A DNA stretch of 22,042 nucleotides. Source: Candidatus Harrisonbacteria bacterium RIFOXYD1_FULL_40_9 (GTDB lineage Bacteria; Patescibacteriota; Minisyncoccia; UBA6257; XYD1-FULL-40-9). Shown here piece after piece: positions 13,459 to 21,499 of this stretch. The notes under the pieces were generated by a model. That model had not been told where the DNA came from and ran no database searches. It saw only the letters and a list, made by a program, of their open reading frames with translations. The number at the start of each line of letters is the position of its first letter. Position 1 is the stretch's first letter. The stretch lies in NCBI GenBank assembly GCA_001818015.1, contig MHJO01000037.1, positions 3,314 through 25,355 on the forward strand, read 5' to 3'. The position numbers and the translations under genes were made by a program.

Positions 13459-14649
13459 ATGAAATTTGCATTTATTCACTTTGATTTAACGCGTCAAAAC
13501 GGAGATCCGCGAATGGTTTTGTCTCTTGCAAAGCATTCACAAGAGGAAGGCCATGAAGTGAAGGTCTACTGCGCAGAGTTTCATCCTCGCTGTTTTCCCG
13601 AGCTTCATAAGGATCTTTCCATTTCTGTAGTTCCTCCCTACGCTCCGCTTAATTCAGTCTTAAGGGCTACATCATTATTGGGGAGAGTTATTGAGAGATT
13701 AAGGCGTCTTCTGCTTTATAATGATAGTGCGCGTAGAATTGAAAAAGAACTTGATTCTGATTTTGATTTCGTATTTTGTGAGAACGATTATTCATATAAA
13801 GTAAGTCGAATCTACAAGAAAAGAAATCCCAATAGTCGGGTTGTCTGGATCATGAATAATCCTCAGTTTTATCATTCAAAAAAGAATACATTTCTTTTTG
13901 ATGTATTGAGTCGAGTTGCGGCAGTAATCGAAAAAATATCTGCACGAAAATATGCGAAATGGATAGACTGGGTAATAGTATATGATAAAGAGAATAAAAA
14001 CGGAGCAGAAAAAGCAGGATATAAAGCTAAATTAATGGGTAACCCACTCGATTACAAAAAGTTTTATTATCCTCCGCGACAATCGCTTACAAAAAATAAA
14101 CTCACGCAGCTTTTAGGTTGGGGGGTTTTGAGCCCCTTGAGGCGTTTTGAGGACATAATTGAAGCAACAGCAATTCTTAGAGATAAGGGTTATAATGTAA
14201 AAGCACTTATCTTTTCAAAAAATTATTGGGGGGATAGTTCTTATGAAAAAACATTTATGGATTTTGCACACAAAAATCGTGCGCATAAGTATGTAGAGAT
14301 TAGATTTGGAGATACGAAAGAAGAAGAAATAATGAATGGAGTGAGGAATTCACATATTGCTGTTGTCCCAAATAGTGCAAAAGTATGGGTTGCTACCGCA
14401 TGCGAGGCAATGGCAGCTGGTTTACCTCTTATTATTTCAAATAAAACTTCTATGGCAGACGTTTTGGAGGACGGAGTTAATGCATTTCTTGTAAACCCTT
14501 TTAGTCCTAGCGAGATAGTAGAGAAAGTGGCACGTCTTATTGATGATGCCTCGCTTTATCTTTCTATGGCGAAATCAGGTCAGAAATACGTCGAAGATAA
14601 TTTAAGTTTCAAAAATTTTGTCAGAGAAATGGTCAAAAGACCTTTATGA
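13459..14649 (+). CDS. Glycosyltransferase family 4 (second of a tandem pair)
   Basis: 396-residue GT-B enzyme paralogous to the gene just upstream: both share a GxLxPxRRFED motif, MA-S/A-GLPLI, a VLED turn and the C-terminal (L/F)SPxxI helix. E316, in ATACEAMAAGLPLI, is the conserved distal glutamate; the sub-motif before it (NSAKVWV) is less glutamate-like. Similar length and adjacent position point to duplication followed by divergence, probably to add successive residues with different linkage. There is no SD; TATAAA (13450-13455) lies three bases before the ATG. The stop overlaps the next start (ATGA at 14646-14649), so the FkbM gene is translationally coupled. Confidence 0.85.
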   Translation: MKFAFIHFDLTRQNGDPRMVLSLAKHSQEEGHEVKVYCAEFHPRCFPELHKDLSISVVPPYAPLNSVLRATSLLGRVIERLRRLLLYNDSARRIEKELDSDFDFVFCENDYSYKVSRIYKKRNPNSRVVWIMNNPQFYHSKKNTFLFDVLSRVAAVIEKISARKYAKWIDWVIVYDKENKNGAEKAGYKAKLMGNPLDYKKFYYPPRQSLTKNKLTQLLGWGVLSPLRRFEDIIEATAILRDKGYNVKALIFSKNYWGDSSYEKTFMDFAHKNRAHKYVEIRFGDTKEEEIMNGVRNSHIAVVPNSAKVWVATACEAMAAGLPLIISNKTSMADVLEDGVNAFLVNPFSPSEIVEKVARLIDDASLYLSMAKSGQKYVEDNLSFKNFVREMVKRPL

Positions 14650-15431
14650 AAATGTATTTTAAGTTAAAAAGAATTTTGAAAGAAACAATAGGTGCAGTGT
14701 TGCTCTATGAAAATTTCTTGATTTATTATGGCGAGCGTCTGAAAATATTTCGAAATCGTAGTGTTTCAATAAAACTACGAAATGGAATTAAATATAAAAT
14801 TAAGGCTCGTACTAATGAAATTTCAATTATTAATGAAATTTGGGGACTTAAAATATATAATCGCTTGATGCCTTCGATAGAAGATGGATCAACAGTGGTA
14901 GATATTGGTGCGAATATTGGAGTCTTTTCAGTAAAAGCCGCACGTTACAAAAAAGACATTAGAGTCCTAAGTTTTGAGCCTATGCAGGGCAATTACGAAG
15001 CACTTAAAGAAAATATTCGAATTAATAATTTAGAGAATTTTATTGTACCCTATAAAATTGCAGTGAGTGGTAATGGCGAGGATAAGGTTCTGTATTTTAA
15101 AGATAAAGATTCAGGAGGAGCCTCTATTCATAATTATAGAAATGAAGCAGTTTCTCAGATTCGTGTCCCTTCAATTACATTGGAAAGCATATTCAAAGAT
15201 CACGCTATTAAACAATGTGATTTCCTGAAAATTGATTGTGAGGGAGCGGAGGGAGAAATTATTCTTAATACTCCACGTTCTTTATTTTCACATATTAAAA
15301 GTATGACCATTGAATGGCATGAAGGTCTTAATTCTATTACCCTTAAGGAATTTAGAAAATTTTTGGAAGGCTTGGGGTACATATCGATATTTGATAACAA
15401 TACAATCACGTTGTATGTCTCACGAAGCTAA
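14646..15431 (+). CDS. FkbM family SAM-dependent methyltransferase
   Basis: 261-residue class I methyltransferase of the FkbM type, which generally O-methylates sugar hydroxyls in glycans and natural products. Motif I is VDIGANIGVFS (85-95). The acidic ribose-binding end of strand 2 is SFEP (109-112), followed by NYEALKENIRINNL, highly typical of FkbM, and LKIDCEGAE (194-202). The N-terminal ~75 residues are a basic and hydrophobic lead-in common in this family. It starts at ATG 14646, overlapping the GT4 stop by four bases, and its own 3' end overlaps the next start by 17 bases, so it is embedded in a tightly coupled group. It probably caps or decorates the glycan. Confidence 0.87.
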   Translation: MKMYFKLKRILKETIGAVLLYENFLIYYGERLKIFRNRSVSIKLRNGIKYKIKARTNEISIINEIWGLKIYNRLMPSIEDGSTVVDIGANIGVFSVKAARYKKDIRVLSFEPMQGNYEALKENIRINNLENFIVPYKIAVSGNGEDKVLYFKDKDSGGASIHNYRNEAVSQIRVPSITLESIFKDHAIKQCDFLKIDCEGAEGEIILNTPRSLFSHIKSMTIEWHEGLNSITLKEFRKFLEGLGYISIFDNNTITLYVSRS

Positions 15432-16422
15432 AAAAATACTTACACCTCGGATTTCGATTATTGCCCCAGTTTTGAACTGTGAGCGCTATATCGCCGAAAC
15501 CATTGAATCTGTTATTATGCAAACCTATCAAAATTGGGAGCTTATTATAATAGATGGCAAATCAGAAGATAAAACAGTAGAGATAGCTTTAAAGTATGCG
15601 GGTATGCATAATAATATTTCTGTAATTTCAGAGAAAGATGAGGGGTTTGTGCATGCGGCAGAAAAAGGACTCGAACGCGCAAGGGGAGAATTTATATGTT
15701 TCTTGTGTGGTCAGGATGGGTTTCTTGACAAGGATTGGTTTCTTAAATGCATTAATGCCTTTGATAAAGAAAAGGATATATCTTTGGTGTGGGGACTTGT
15801 GTGCGGAAAATCAGAAGATGGATCTTTTATATATGATACTAATGAGTCCTATATTCATTTCTTGAAGCCACGAGGATTGCTTGGGGTGATGCGTAATATA
15901 GCAGTAAAGAGTAAAGATATAGTAAAGGATCTTTTATTTGCGCCACTTTACAGAAAAAAAATAATACTCAAGAAATTATTTTCTTCCGGAGCGATCCTGA
16001 GAATTAATTCTATTACTCAGAAAAGCTTTCCTGCGGGTCAATATCCTCAAAAAGAAGATTGGTTTTTGTATTGGTTAAATACAGGACTCGTATTTCCTGA
16101 TCAAAGTTTGGTGGTGAGTAGAGAGGTGTATCGTGTGTGTACCCCGCGCTATATACAAGGAATCCCTAATTTTGATAATTTTGGAAATTTCGTTTTCAAC
16201 TTTAATGCAAGAGGATATTTGCCATACTTTATCCCTACGTATGCAAATTTTGGCCGTGATCACAAAGGCAATTCAGGAGCGAGAGTTCCTGAAAAAGTAT
16301 ACGGAATGCTTAAGATATATTTTGATAGAATCAAGGATCTAAGAAAGAAGGTTTTACGTGATCATGAGGAAGTTGTTTTTCGTAATCGGGGAGGAGAAAT
16401 AATTTCAAGAAAAGTATTTTAA
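15415..16422 (+). CDS. Glycosyltransferase family 2
   Basis: 335-residue GT-A glycosyltransferase. It begins with the classic PRISIIAPVLNCERYI strand-loop and has TYQNWELIIIDGKSEDKT (nucleotide binding, D48). The metal-site region is LCGQDGF (D101), a weak version of the usual DXD. A long C-terminal part lacks clear membrane helices, so it is probably a soluble or peripheral enzyme. The start is ATG 15415, 17 bases inside the FkbM gene; longer in-frame starts would extend far into FkbM and do not add GT2 sequence. There is no SD, so translation is likely coupled. The donor sugar is unknown. Confidence 0.85.
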   Translation: MSHEAKKILTPRISIIAPVLNCERYIAETIESVIMQTYQNWELIIIDGKSEDKTVEIALKYAGMHNNISVISEKDEGFVHAAEKGLERARGEFICFLCGQDGFLDKDWFLKCINAFDKEKDISLVWGLVCGKSEDGSFIYDTNESYIHFLKPRGLLGVMRNIAVKSKDIVKDLLFAPLYRKKIILKKLFSSGAILRINSITQKSFPAGQYPQKEDWFLYWLNTGLVFPDQSLVVSREVYRVCTPRYIQGIPNFDNFGNFVFNFNARGYLPYFIPTYANFGRDHKGNSGARVPEKVYGMLKIYFDRIKDLRKKVLRDHEEVVFRNRGGEIISRKVF

Positions 16423-16432
16423 ATTACTCGCT

Positions 16433-17371
16433 ATGAATCAAATAAAACCGAGCGGAATAGTTACACAAAAAGAGATCGAGGAGTTATGGGGAATTACTCT
16501 TGATAGTTCTATGGATAAAAAAATGAGAGATTATGATTTTTCGTACCAATCTCTTAATGAGGACGAAAAAGAGTATTGGCTTCAGTTTATAGAGCGGGAA
16601 TTAGTGAATCCTCGAGTAGTAAAGGCAGGGGAGCATAGACTCGATGAATGGGAAGGTGGATGGGGAGAGAATTTAAAAGCATTTATTTCAAATCCCACAT
16701 TTCAATCTCTTATCCCACGATATTATGGCAAAAGAGATATCGTGAGATGGAATCGTACTTTTATAAAACCCTCACAAAGGGGATTCGAGTATAATATGCA
16801 TGCATTGATTCAGGAATACTTCTTCCGAACATATCTTCAGGATATTGATTCTATTTATGAATTTGGATGTGGTACGGGGCATAATCTTTTACGTGCAGGA
16901 AGAGTAAACCAACGCGCATTACTCTACGGACTGGATTGGGCAGAAACTTCACAGAGAATAATTGAGACTCTATCACAAAGTAGTCTTGTGAACTCTGAAA
17001 TAAAAGGATTTAAGTTTGATTTTTTTAAACCCGACTATTTAATCAAACTCAATGAGAATAGTGGGGTATATACGTCAGGAGCCTTAGAACAGGTTCACGA
17101 TCAATACGAAGCTTTTATTGAATATCTTATTAAAAATAAACCTTCTTTGTGTATTAACATGGAGATTATGAGAGAGCTTATGGATCAAGACAACGAAATG
17201 GATGCAATTGTCCTTCGATATGCCGAGAAAAGAAATTATTTAAAAGGATTTTTAACATATCTCAAAAAATTAGAAAGCAAAAACATCATTAAAATCCATT
17301 TAATTAAAAGACTTTATGTAGGTACATTGTTCATTGAAAGTCCTTCTTGTGTGGTATGGTCTCCTTTGTAG
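16433..17371 (+). CDS. SAM-dependent methyltransferase
   Basis: 312-residue protein with a ~120-residue N-terminal region of unknown function (rich in aromatic and charged residues, including WEGGWGEN) and a class I SAM-binding domain: YEFGCGTGHNLL (motif I, about 142-153), LYGLDWAE (acidic end of strand 2) and TSGALEQVHD (motif after strand 4). The acceptor is unknown; in this place a glycan hydroxyl or carboxyl is likely. It starts 10 bases after the GT2 stop, without an SD. The following gene starts 8 bases after its stop. Not a recognised named family to me. Confidence 0.75.
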   Translation: MNQIKPSGIVTQKEIEELWGITLDSSMDKKMRDYDFSYQSLNEDEKEYWLQFIERELVNPRVVKAGEHRLDEWEGGWGENLKAFISNPTFQSLIPRYYGKRDIVRWNRTFIKPSQRGFEYNMHALIQEYFFRTYLQDIDSIYEFGCGTGHNLLRAGRVNQRALLYGLDWAETSQRIIETLSQSSLVNSEIKGFKFDFFKPDYLIKLNENSGVYTSGALEQVHDQYEAFIEYLIKNKPSLCINMEIMRELMDQDNEMDAIVLRYAEKRNYLKGFLTYLKKLESKNIIKIHLIKRLYVGTLFIESPSCVVWSPL

Positions 17372-17379
17372 GTGAAGTT

Positions 17380-18459
17380 ATGAAATTAGATTTAAAGAAT
17401 AAAAAAGTGGTTGTAGTAGATGGGAATAGCCCACTATCTCATGATAATTTGTGCTTTGATCCCGCTGTGGTTAGAGAGAAATGGTATAGGTACTCGGGAG
17501 CACTTCTTTACGAGCAATGCATAAAAAGAGGAATGCAACTTTTGACTCCTGATCTTTATTTTAAATACAAGCCATCTAAAGCAATTTGTATGAGAGATAG
17601 TTCAAATGGACCGAATCATACAAAACAATTACGTAAGTTTGGGGTGCGTCTTGCGGTACTTGTGGCACTTGAACAGCCTCTCTATACGCCATGGTTTTAT
17701 TGGCATTTAAAAAAAGAGTCAGAATATTTTGACCATACATTTACGTATGGAAGCCTAAAAGGCTGGGTTTCTTCTCGGTCGAGATTTAATCTCTTTGTGG
17801 CCTATAACATCTTTCCCAATAAGCCATTAGTGCAAGTCCCATTCGAGAATAAAAAATATCTCACACTTATTAATAGTAATCATCGTATACATTATGCAAA
17901 ACGTATGTATACGAAATTGATGAATTATATAGAACCAATGCCGACACTTGAAAACAGTGAACAGTATATTGCTCGACTTAGGGCAATTCAGTATTTCTCT
18001 TCGGATCCCCGCTTTGATCTTTATGGAACGTGGTGGGATAAGCCGGTACGTTACACTCGAGGAATCTATGATGAGGCAATTAAGGAAGCATATCGTGGCG
18101 TTGTGGATGATAAAATCGAGACTCTTCGAAATTACAAATTTGCGTTATGTTTTGAAAATTGCATATTAGGAGGCCTTATTACTGAAAAGATTACTGATGC
18201 ACTTATTGCGGGGTGTGTTCCTGTGTATTGGGGTGCGCCTGATGTGACTGATTTTATACCAAGTGGATGCTTTATTGATTTCAGAGAATTCAACTACGAT
18301 TTTTCTAAACTCGAACACTATCTTAATTCAATGAATGAGGCAACATATAATCACTATATAGAAAACATAGAGGCCTTTATTGTATCTAATGCTACTTATG
18401 TATTAAGTGCTAATAAATACATGAATGATTTGATTGAGATATTCGAATCATATTTTTAA
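17380..18459 (+). CDS. Glycosyltransferase family 10 (alpha-1,3/4-fucosyltransferase-like)
   Basis: 359-residue enzyme with the GT10 signature: FALCFEN (254-260, E259), then ITEKITDALIAGCVPVYWGAP (267 onward), the GDP-fucose-binding core of alpha-1,3/4-fucosyltransferases. GT10 enzymes transfer L-fucose (or a close GDP-sugar) to a glycan. ATG 17380 was chosen because AGGTGA lies 4-9 bases upstream; earlier in-frame ATGs have no SD and would overlap the previous gene. The presence of a GDP-L-fucose-synthase/ColC-like gene at the other end of the locus is consistent, but the donor might be a modified 6-deoxysugar. The gene ends at a bidirectional terminator and faces a convergent gene. Confidence 0.83.
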   Translation: MKLDLKNKKVVVVDGNSPLSHDNLCFDPAVVREKWYRYSGALLYEQCIKRGMQLLTPDLYFKYKPSKAICMRDSSNGPNHTKQLRKFGVRLAVLVALEQPLYTPWFYWHLKKESEYFDHTFTYGSLKGWVSSRSRFNLFVAYNIFPNKPLVQVPFENKKYLTLINSNHRIHYAKRMYTKLMNYIEPMPTLENSEQYIARLRAIQYFSSDPRFDLYGTWWDKPVRYTRGIYDEAIKEAYRGVVDDKIETLRNYKFALCFENCILGGLITEKITDALIAGCVPVYWGAPDVTDFIPSGCFIDFREFNYDFSKLEHYLNSMNEATYNHYIENIEAFIVSNATYVLSANKYMNDLIEIFESYF

Positions 18460-18464
18460 AAATA

Positions 18465-18497
18465 AATACTCCGCACGAAAATGCGGAGCAATGTTTT
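18465..18497. terminator. Bidirectional terminator between convergent genes
   Basis: CTCCGCA (18469-18475) pairs with TGCGGAG (18482-18488) around CGAAAA. On the plus strand TTTTT follows after a CAATG gap. On the minus strand a T-rich stretch comes directly after the stem (TATTTATTTTT). It can end both the GT10 and radical SAM transcripts. Confidence 0.7.
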
Positions 18498-20335
18498 TAG
18501 GTAGGGTAAGGGGAAATGTATTGAGGGATTGTGCCAGATTTAATGAGGTTTTTGAGTACGCCATCAAGCCCCAATACTCGAGAACGAATATCCCAGAATG
18601 CAGACTCTTCCATGAATATTTTCGCTTGGATAAAATGAATGTATGCATCCTCGATGAGTCCGAGTTTGAGTTCGATAACACCAAGAAACATTGTACTTAA
18701 TGGATTATTCCTTGTTTTTCGTAAACAAATATCCTTAAGAAAAAGATACTTTAATTGAAGTTTTTGAGGACGATTTTCTCTTAATAGTCTTTCGTAGTTC
18801 ACCATAAAGTCCATTAAGAACCAAATATCTTGCAATTCCTCAGTGCTCGGCACATGATCATCTTCCTTTACAAGAACGTCAAGGGAGAACTTTCGAGCTG
18901 CTTGCTTTTCATTCTTTTCCCTGTGACTTTGTCCTCCAACCGCGCATACGAAAAATGAAGCATCTACAATTGCTTGCTCGTTCAAGAGTCCTTTTGCTAG
19001 TAACTCTTGTGTCATTGCGGTGTTTCCAAGATAACTTACGATTTGTATCGAATACCAGTCCATTTCGATATCGCATGCAAGACGTATTGTTTGCCATATT
19101 TGGCGTAATGTTTCAGAAGGGAATCCAAGCATAAGGAATCCACGAGTGAAAATTTGGGGATATTTTTGCATAAGCCTTCCTGCTTTATGGAAGTGTTTAA
19201 TCCCGCTCGGTTTCTTTACGTTCCTTAAAATTTCAGGACTTCCTGATTCTATGCCAAAGTGTAGGGCACTGCAGCCAGAACAAGCTGCGGCAGCAACTAA
19301 TGATTCGGTTGTTGCGGATGCAATGACTCCATTTGAAGCCTCCCATGTAATGGGGAGCTTGCAGTTTGCTATTGCATGAAACATTTTGATAATGCGCTCT
19401 TCGTCATGAAACAGATCGTCGTCAATCCACATGTAGTGATCGATGCCGTAACGAGCGTAATTTTCTTTTATTTCGTTTACAACGCTTTCGTTGCGGCGTC
19501 CGCGCACACCCCGGCCATTAAAGTTTTCTACGGTACAAAAAGTGCAACGAGCTCGACATCCACGATTCGAAACTATAGTCGCAGCTCGCGCATCGGGTCT
19601 TAGCCAGCGATATGCTCCAATCATTCCTACGCTACTGTATTTTTCAATAGGAAGATTGTGATAATCTGGCGTAATATTTAAGTCGTCTTCTTGTGGTGTA
19701 TTGCGTTCCTCTATTTCGACATATTCGGTGTTGCAGAGTGCGGCAACTTGCGTGAGATCTTCCGGATTGCCTTTGCCGTTTGCGTAATCTATGAAAGTTA
19801 TAAAAGAAAGGTCGGATTCAAATCTCATTACGAAATCAAGCGACGGGCATTTCTCGAGATTCAGTTTTGTGAAGCCCGAAGTATGAACTCCTCCAGCAAT
19901 AAGAGGAATGCGTGGATACATTTGCTTTGAGTGTTCAATGGTGTCAATCATACATCCATGCATCGTTGAAAACATACAACTTATGCCTATAATATGAGGC
20001 TTAAAAGATTCCACTTCCTTATTGAAAGCATTACGCCATTTATTGTATCCAAATTGTGGATCGTGATGAGCATTCCAGAGAATTTCAAAATTAAGATCAA
20101 TAATGTGAGTGATATAGCCACTCATCTGTAGACGTTTTGAGAGTATGCCAGGCCCATAAGGAAGGGTTGAAGAATAGCAGCAGAGACGCGCTGATTTAAT
20201 ATTGAAATCTTGTTCTGTTACATGCGCAGGATTTACGAAAAGTATGCGAGTGCATCCAGAAGGGAAAAGCTCTTTGATTTTCTGAGCAATAAGTGTATGC
20301 GATGATCGAGGGATGATGGTGGGTAATTTTCTCAT
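18497..20335 (-). CDS. B12-binding-domain radical SAM protein with helical C-terminus
   Basis: 612-residue cobalamin-type radical SAM protein. After ~25 residues a B12-binding-like domain begins (ILFVNPAHV, then IIGISC and LIAGGVHTSG, about residues 31-180). The iron-sulphur motif is CRARCTFC (C260, C264, C267). IDDDLF, FGIESGS and MLGFPSE are typical barrel elements. The last ~90 residues are helical and contain a TPR-like repeat (PLSTMFLGVIELKLGLIEDAY). The start is ATG 20335, with AGAAAGGA upstream. The gene is alone on the minus strand. It is not a close copy of the other radical SAM enzyme here: the domain order is the same, but the N- and C-terminal parts differ. Function is unknown; methylation or ring chemistry on a glycan or lipid is possible. 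Confidence 0.83.
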   Translation of the reverse strand: MRKLPTIIPRSSHTLIAQKIKELFPSGCTRILFVNPAHVTEQDFNIKSARLCCYSSTLPYGPGILSKRLQMSGYITHIIDLNFEILWNAHHDPQFGYNKWRNAFNKEVESFKPHIIGISCMFSTMHGCMIDTIEHSKQMYPRIPLIAGGVHTSGFTKLNLEKCPSLDFVMRFESDLSFITFIDYANGKGNPEDLTQVAALCNTEYVEIEERNTPQEDDLNITPDYHNLPIEKYSSVGMIGAYRWLRPDARAATIVSNRGCRARCTFCTVENFNGRGVRGRRNESVVNEIKENYARYGIDHYMWIDDDLFHDEERIIKMFHAIANCKLPITWEASNGVIASATTESLVAAAACSGCSALHFGIESGSPEILRNVKKPSGIKHFHKAGRLMQKYPQIFTRGFLMLGFPSETLRQIWQTIRLACDIEMDWYSIQIVSYLGNTAMTQELLAKGLLNEQAIVDASFFVCAVGGQSHREKNEKQAARKFSLDVLVKEDDHVPSTEELQDIWFLMDFMVNYERLLRENRPQKLQLKYLFLKDICLRKTRNNPLSTMFLGVIELKLGLIEDAYIHFIQAKIFMEESAFWDIRSRVLGLDGVLKNLIKSGTIPQYISPYPT

Positions 20336-20464
20336 ACAATCCTTTCTCTAAATTTCAAAAAACTACCATTACATTGCTACATTTTTGTCGAAATGTCCAT
20401 GGCTCAAAACTTTGTAGAATGACTCGTTTTTTGTTATTATTTTCAATAATTTGCGTTATAGGAA

Positions 20465-21490
20465 ATGAAAGTTATTTATTCAGGAGTAGAGTATGACTAC
20501 TATGACCGTGCTCGCGGGCTGAGTTTTGAGCATAATAATTTTTATGGGACATTAAAAAACATGGAAGGCGTTCAGACTATTTATTTCCCTTATGATCGTA
20601 TACTTGAAGTAGGTCTTCGTCGTTTCAATGAAGAACTAATTGATCTTATAAGAAGGGAGAAACCACATATTTTTTTTGCAGTAATGTTTACTGATGAACT
20701 TTTGCCCGAGACTCTTATTGAAATAAAAAAGCATACTCGTGCAATTGCATGGATGTGCGACGATCATTGGCGCTTTCATAACTATTCGCGTTATTATGCT
20801 CCTTATTTTTCGACAGTGATCACCACTTTTTCAAAAGCTGAAAAGTGGTATCTGAAGGAAGGAATTCATCACGTAATTCGCTCTCAGTGGGGATGTAATC
20901 CTTATTATTGGTACCCAATCGAAACTCCAAAGGATATTGGAGTAAGTTTCATAGGCCAAAAAACTCAAAGTCGGGCACGGATTATAGAAAGTCTTAAGAG
21001 TGTTGGTGTTGATGTCTATACTCGTGGCTGGGGGTGGGAGGGTGGCAAAGTAAATCAAGAAGAAATGATTCAGATTATTAATAGAAGCAAAATTAATCTT
21101 AATATTAATAGTTCGTTGCCGTTTTTTTCTTTAAAGCGTTTTGGGCGATTATTCTTGAAGCGCTCACATAATACATTTGTAGTAAGCGGTGATATCGTGA
21201 ATAACACAAAAGCATTCCTTAATATGAGTATTCCTCAAATTAAGGCACGTCCTTTTGAACTAGGCGGATGCAGGGCATTTGTGATATCTGGTCTTGCTGA
21301 TGATATGGGTACATATTATAAAGAAGGCGAAGAAATGGTATTTTATAGGAACACTGACGAGCTTGCTGTACTGATTAAAGAATATTTAAATGACAACTCC
21401 AGAAGAGAATCTATTGCAGAAGCGTGCTTCAGAAGAACTCTTCGTGATCATACATACGAAGCACGATTAAGAAATATATTTGCTATGTAA
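20465..21490 (+). CDS. CgeB-like glycosyltransferase
   Basis: 341-residue GT-B-type protein of the CgeB (spore maturation protein/DUF3880) kind. The N-terminal half holds IAWMCDDHWRFH and a FSTVITTFSKAEKWYLKEG segment; the C-terminal half has GVSFIGQKTQSRARII, INRSKINLNIN and IKARPFELGGCRAFVIS, where the glutamate before LGGC corresponds to the distal catalytic glutamate. Such proteins occur widely in glycan loci and probably glycosylate surface glycans. There is no real SD; TATAGG (20457-20462) is two bases before the ATG. It is divergent from the minus-strand radical SAM gene over 129 bases, which must hold both promoters. The next gene begins 9 bases after its stop. Confidence 0.78.
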   Translation: MKVIYSGVEYDYYDRARGLSFEHNNFYGTLKNMEGVQTIYFPYDRILEVGLRRFNEELIDLIRREKPHIFFAVMFTDELLPETLIEIKKHTRAIAWMCDDHWRFHNYSRYYAPYFSTVITTFSKAEKWYLKEGIHHVIRSQWGCNPYYWYPIETPKDIGVSFIGQKTQSRARIIESLKSVGVDVYTRGWGWEGGKVNQEEMIQIINRSKINLNINSSLPFFSLKRFGRLFLKRSHNTFVVSGDIVNNTKAFLNMSIPQIKARPFELGGCRAFVISGLADDMGTYYKEGEEMVFYRNTDELAVLIKEYLNDNSRRESIAEACFRRTLRDHTYEARLRNIFAM

Positions 21491-21499
21491 TCATATAAT

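Noticed and set aside
18434..18700. 88-codon plus-strand ORF across the convergent junction
   Set aside because: It overlaps the end of the GT10 gene, the terminator and the C-terminal coding part of the minus-strand radical SAM gene, and has no recognisable protein pattern or SD.
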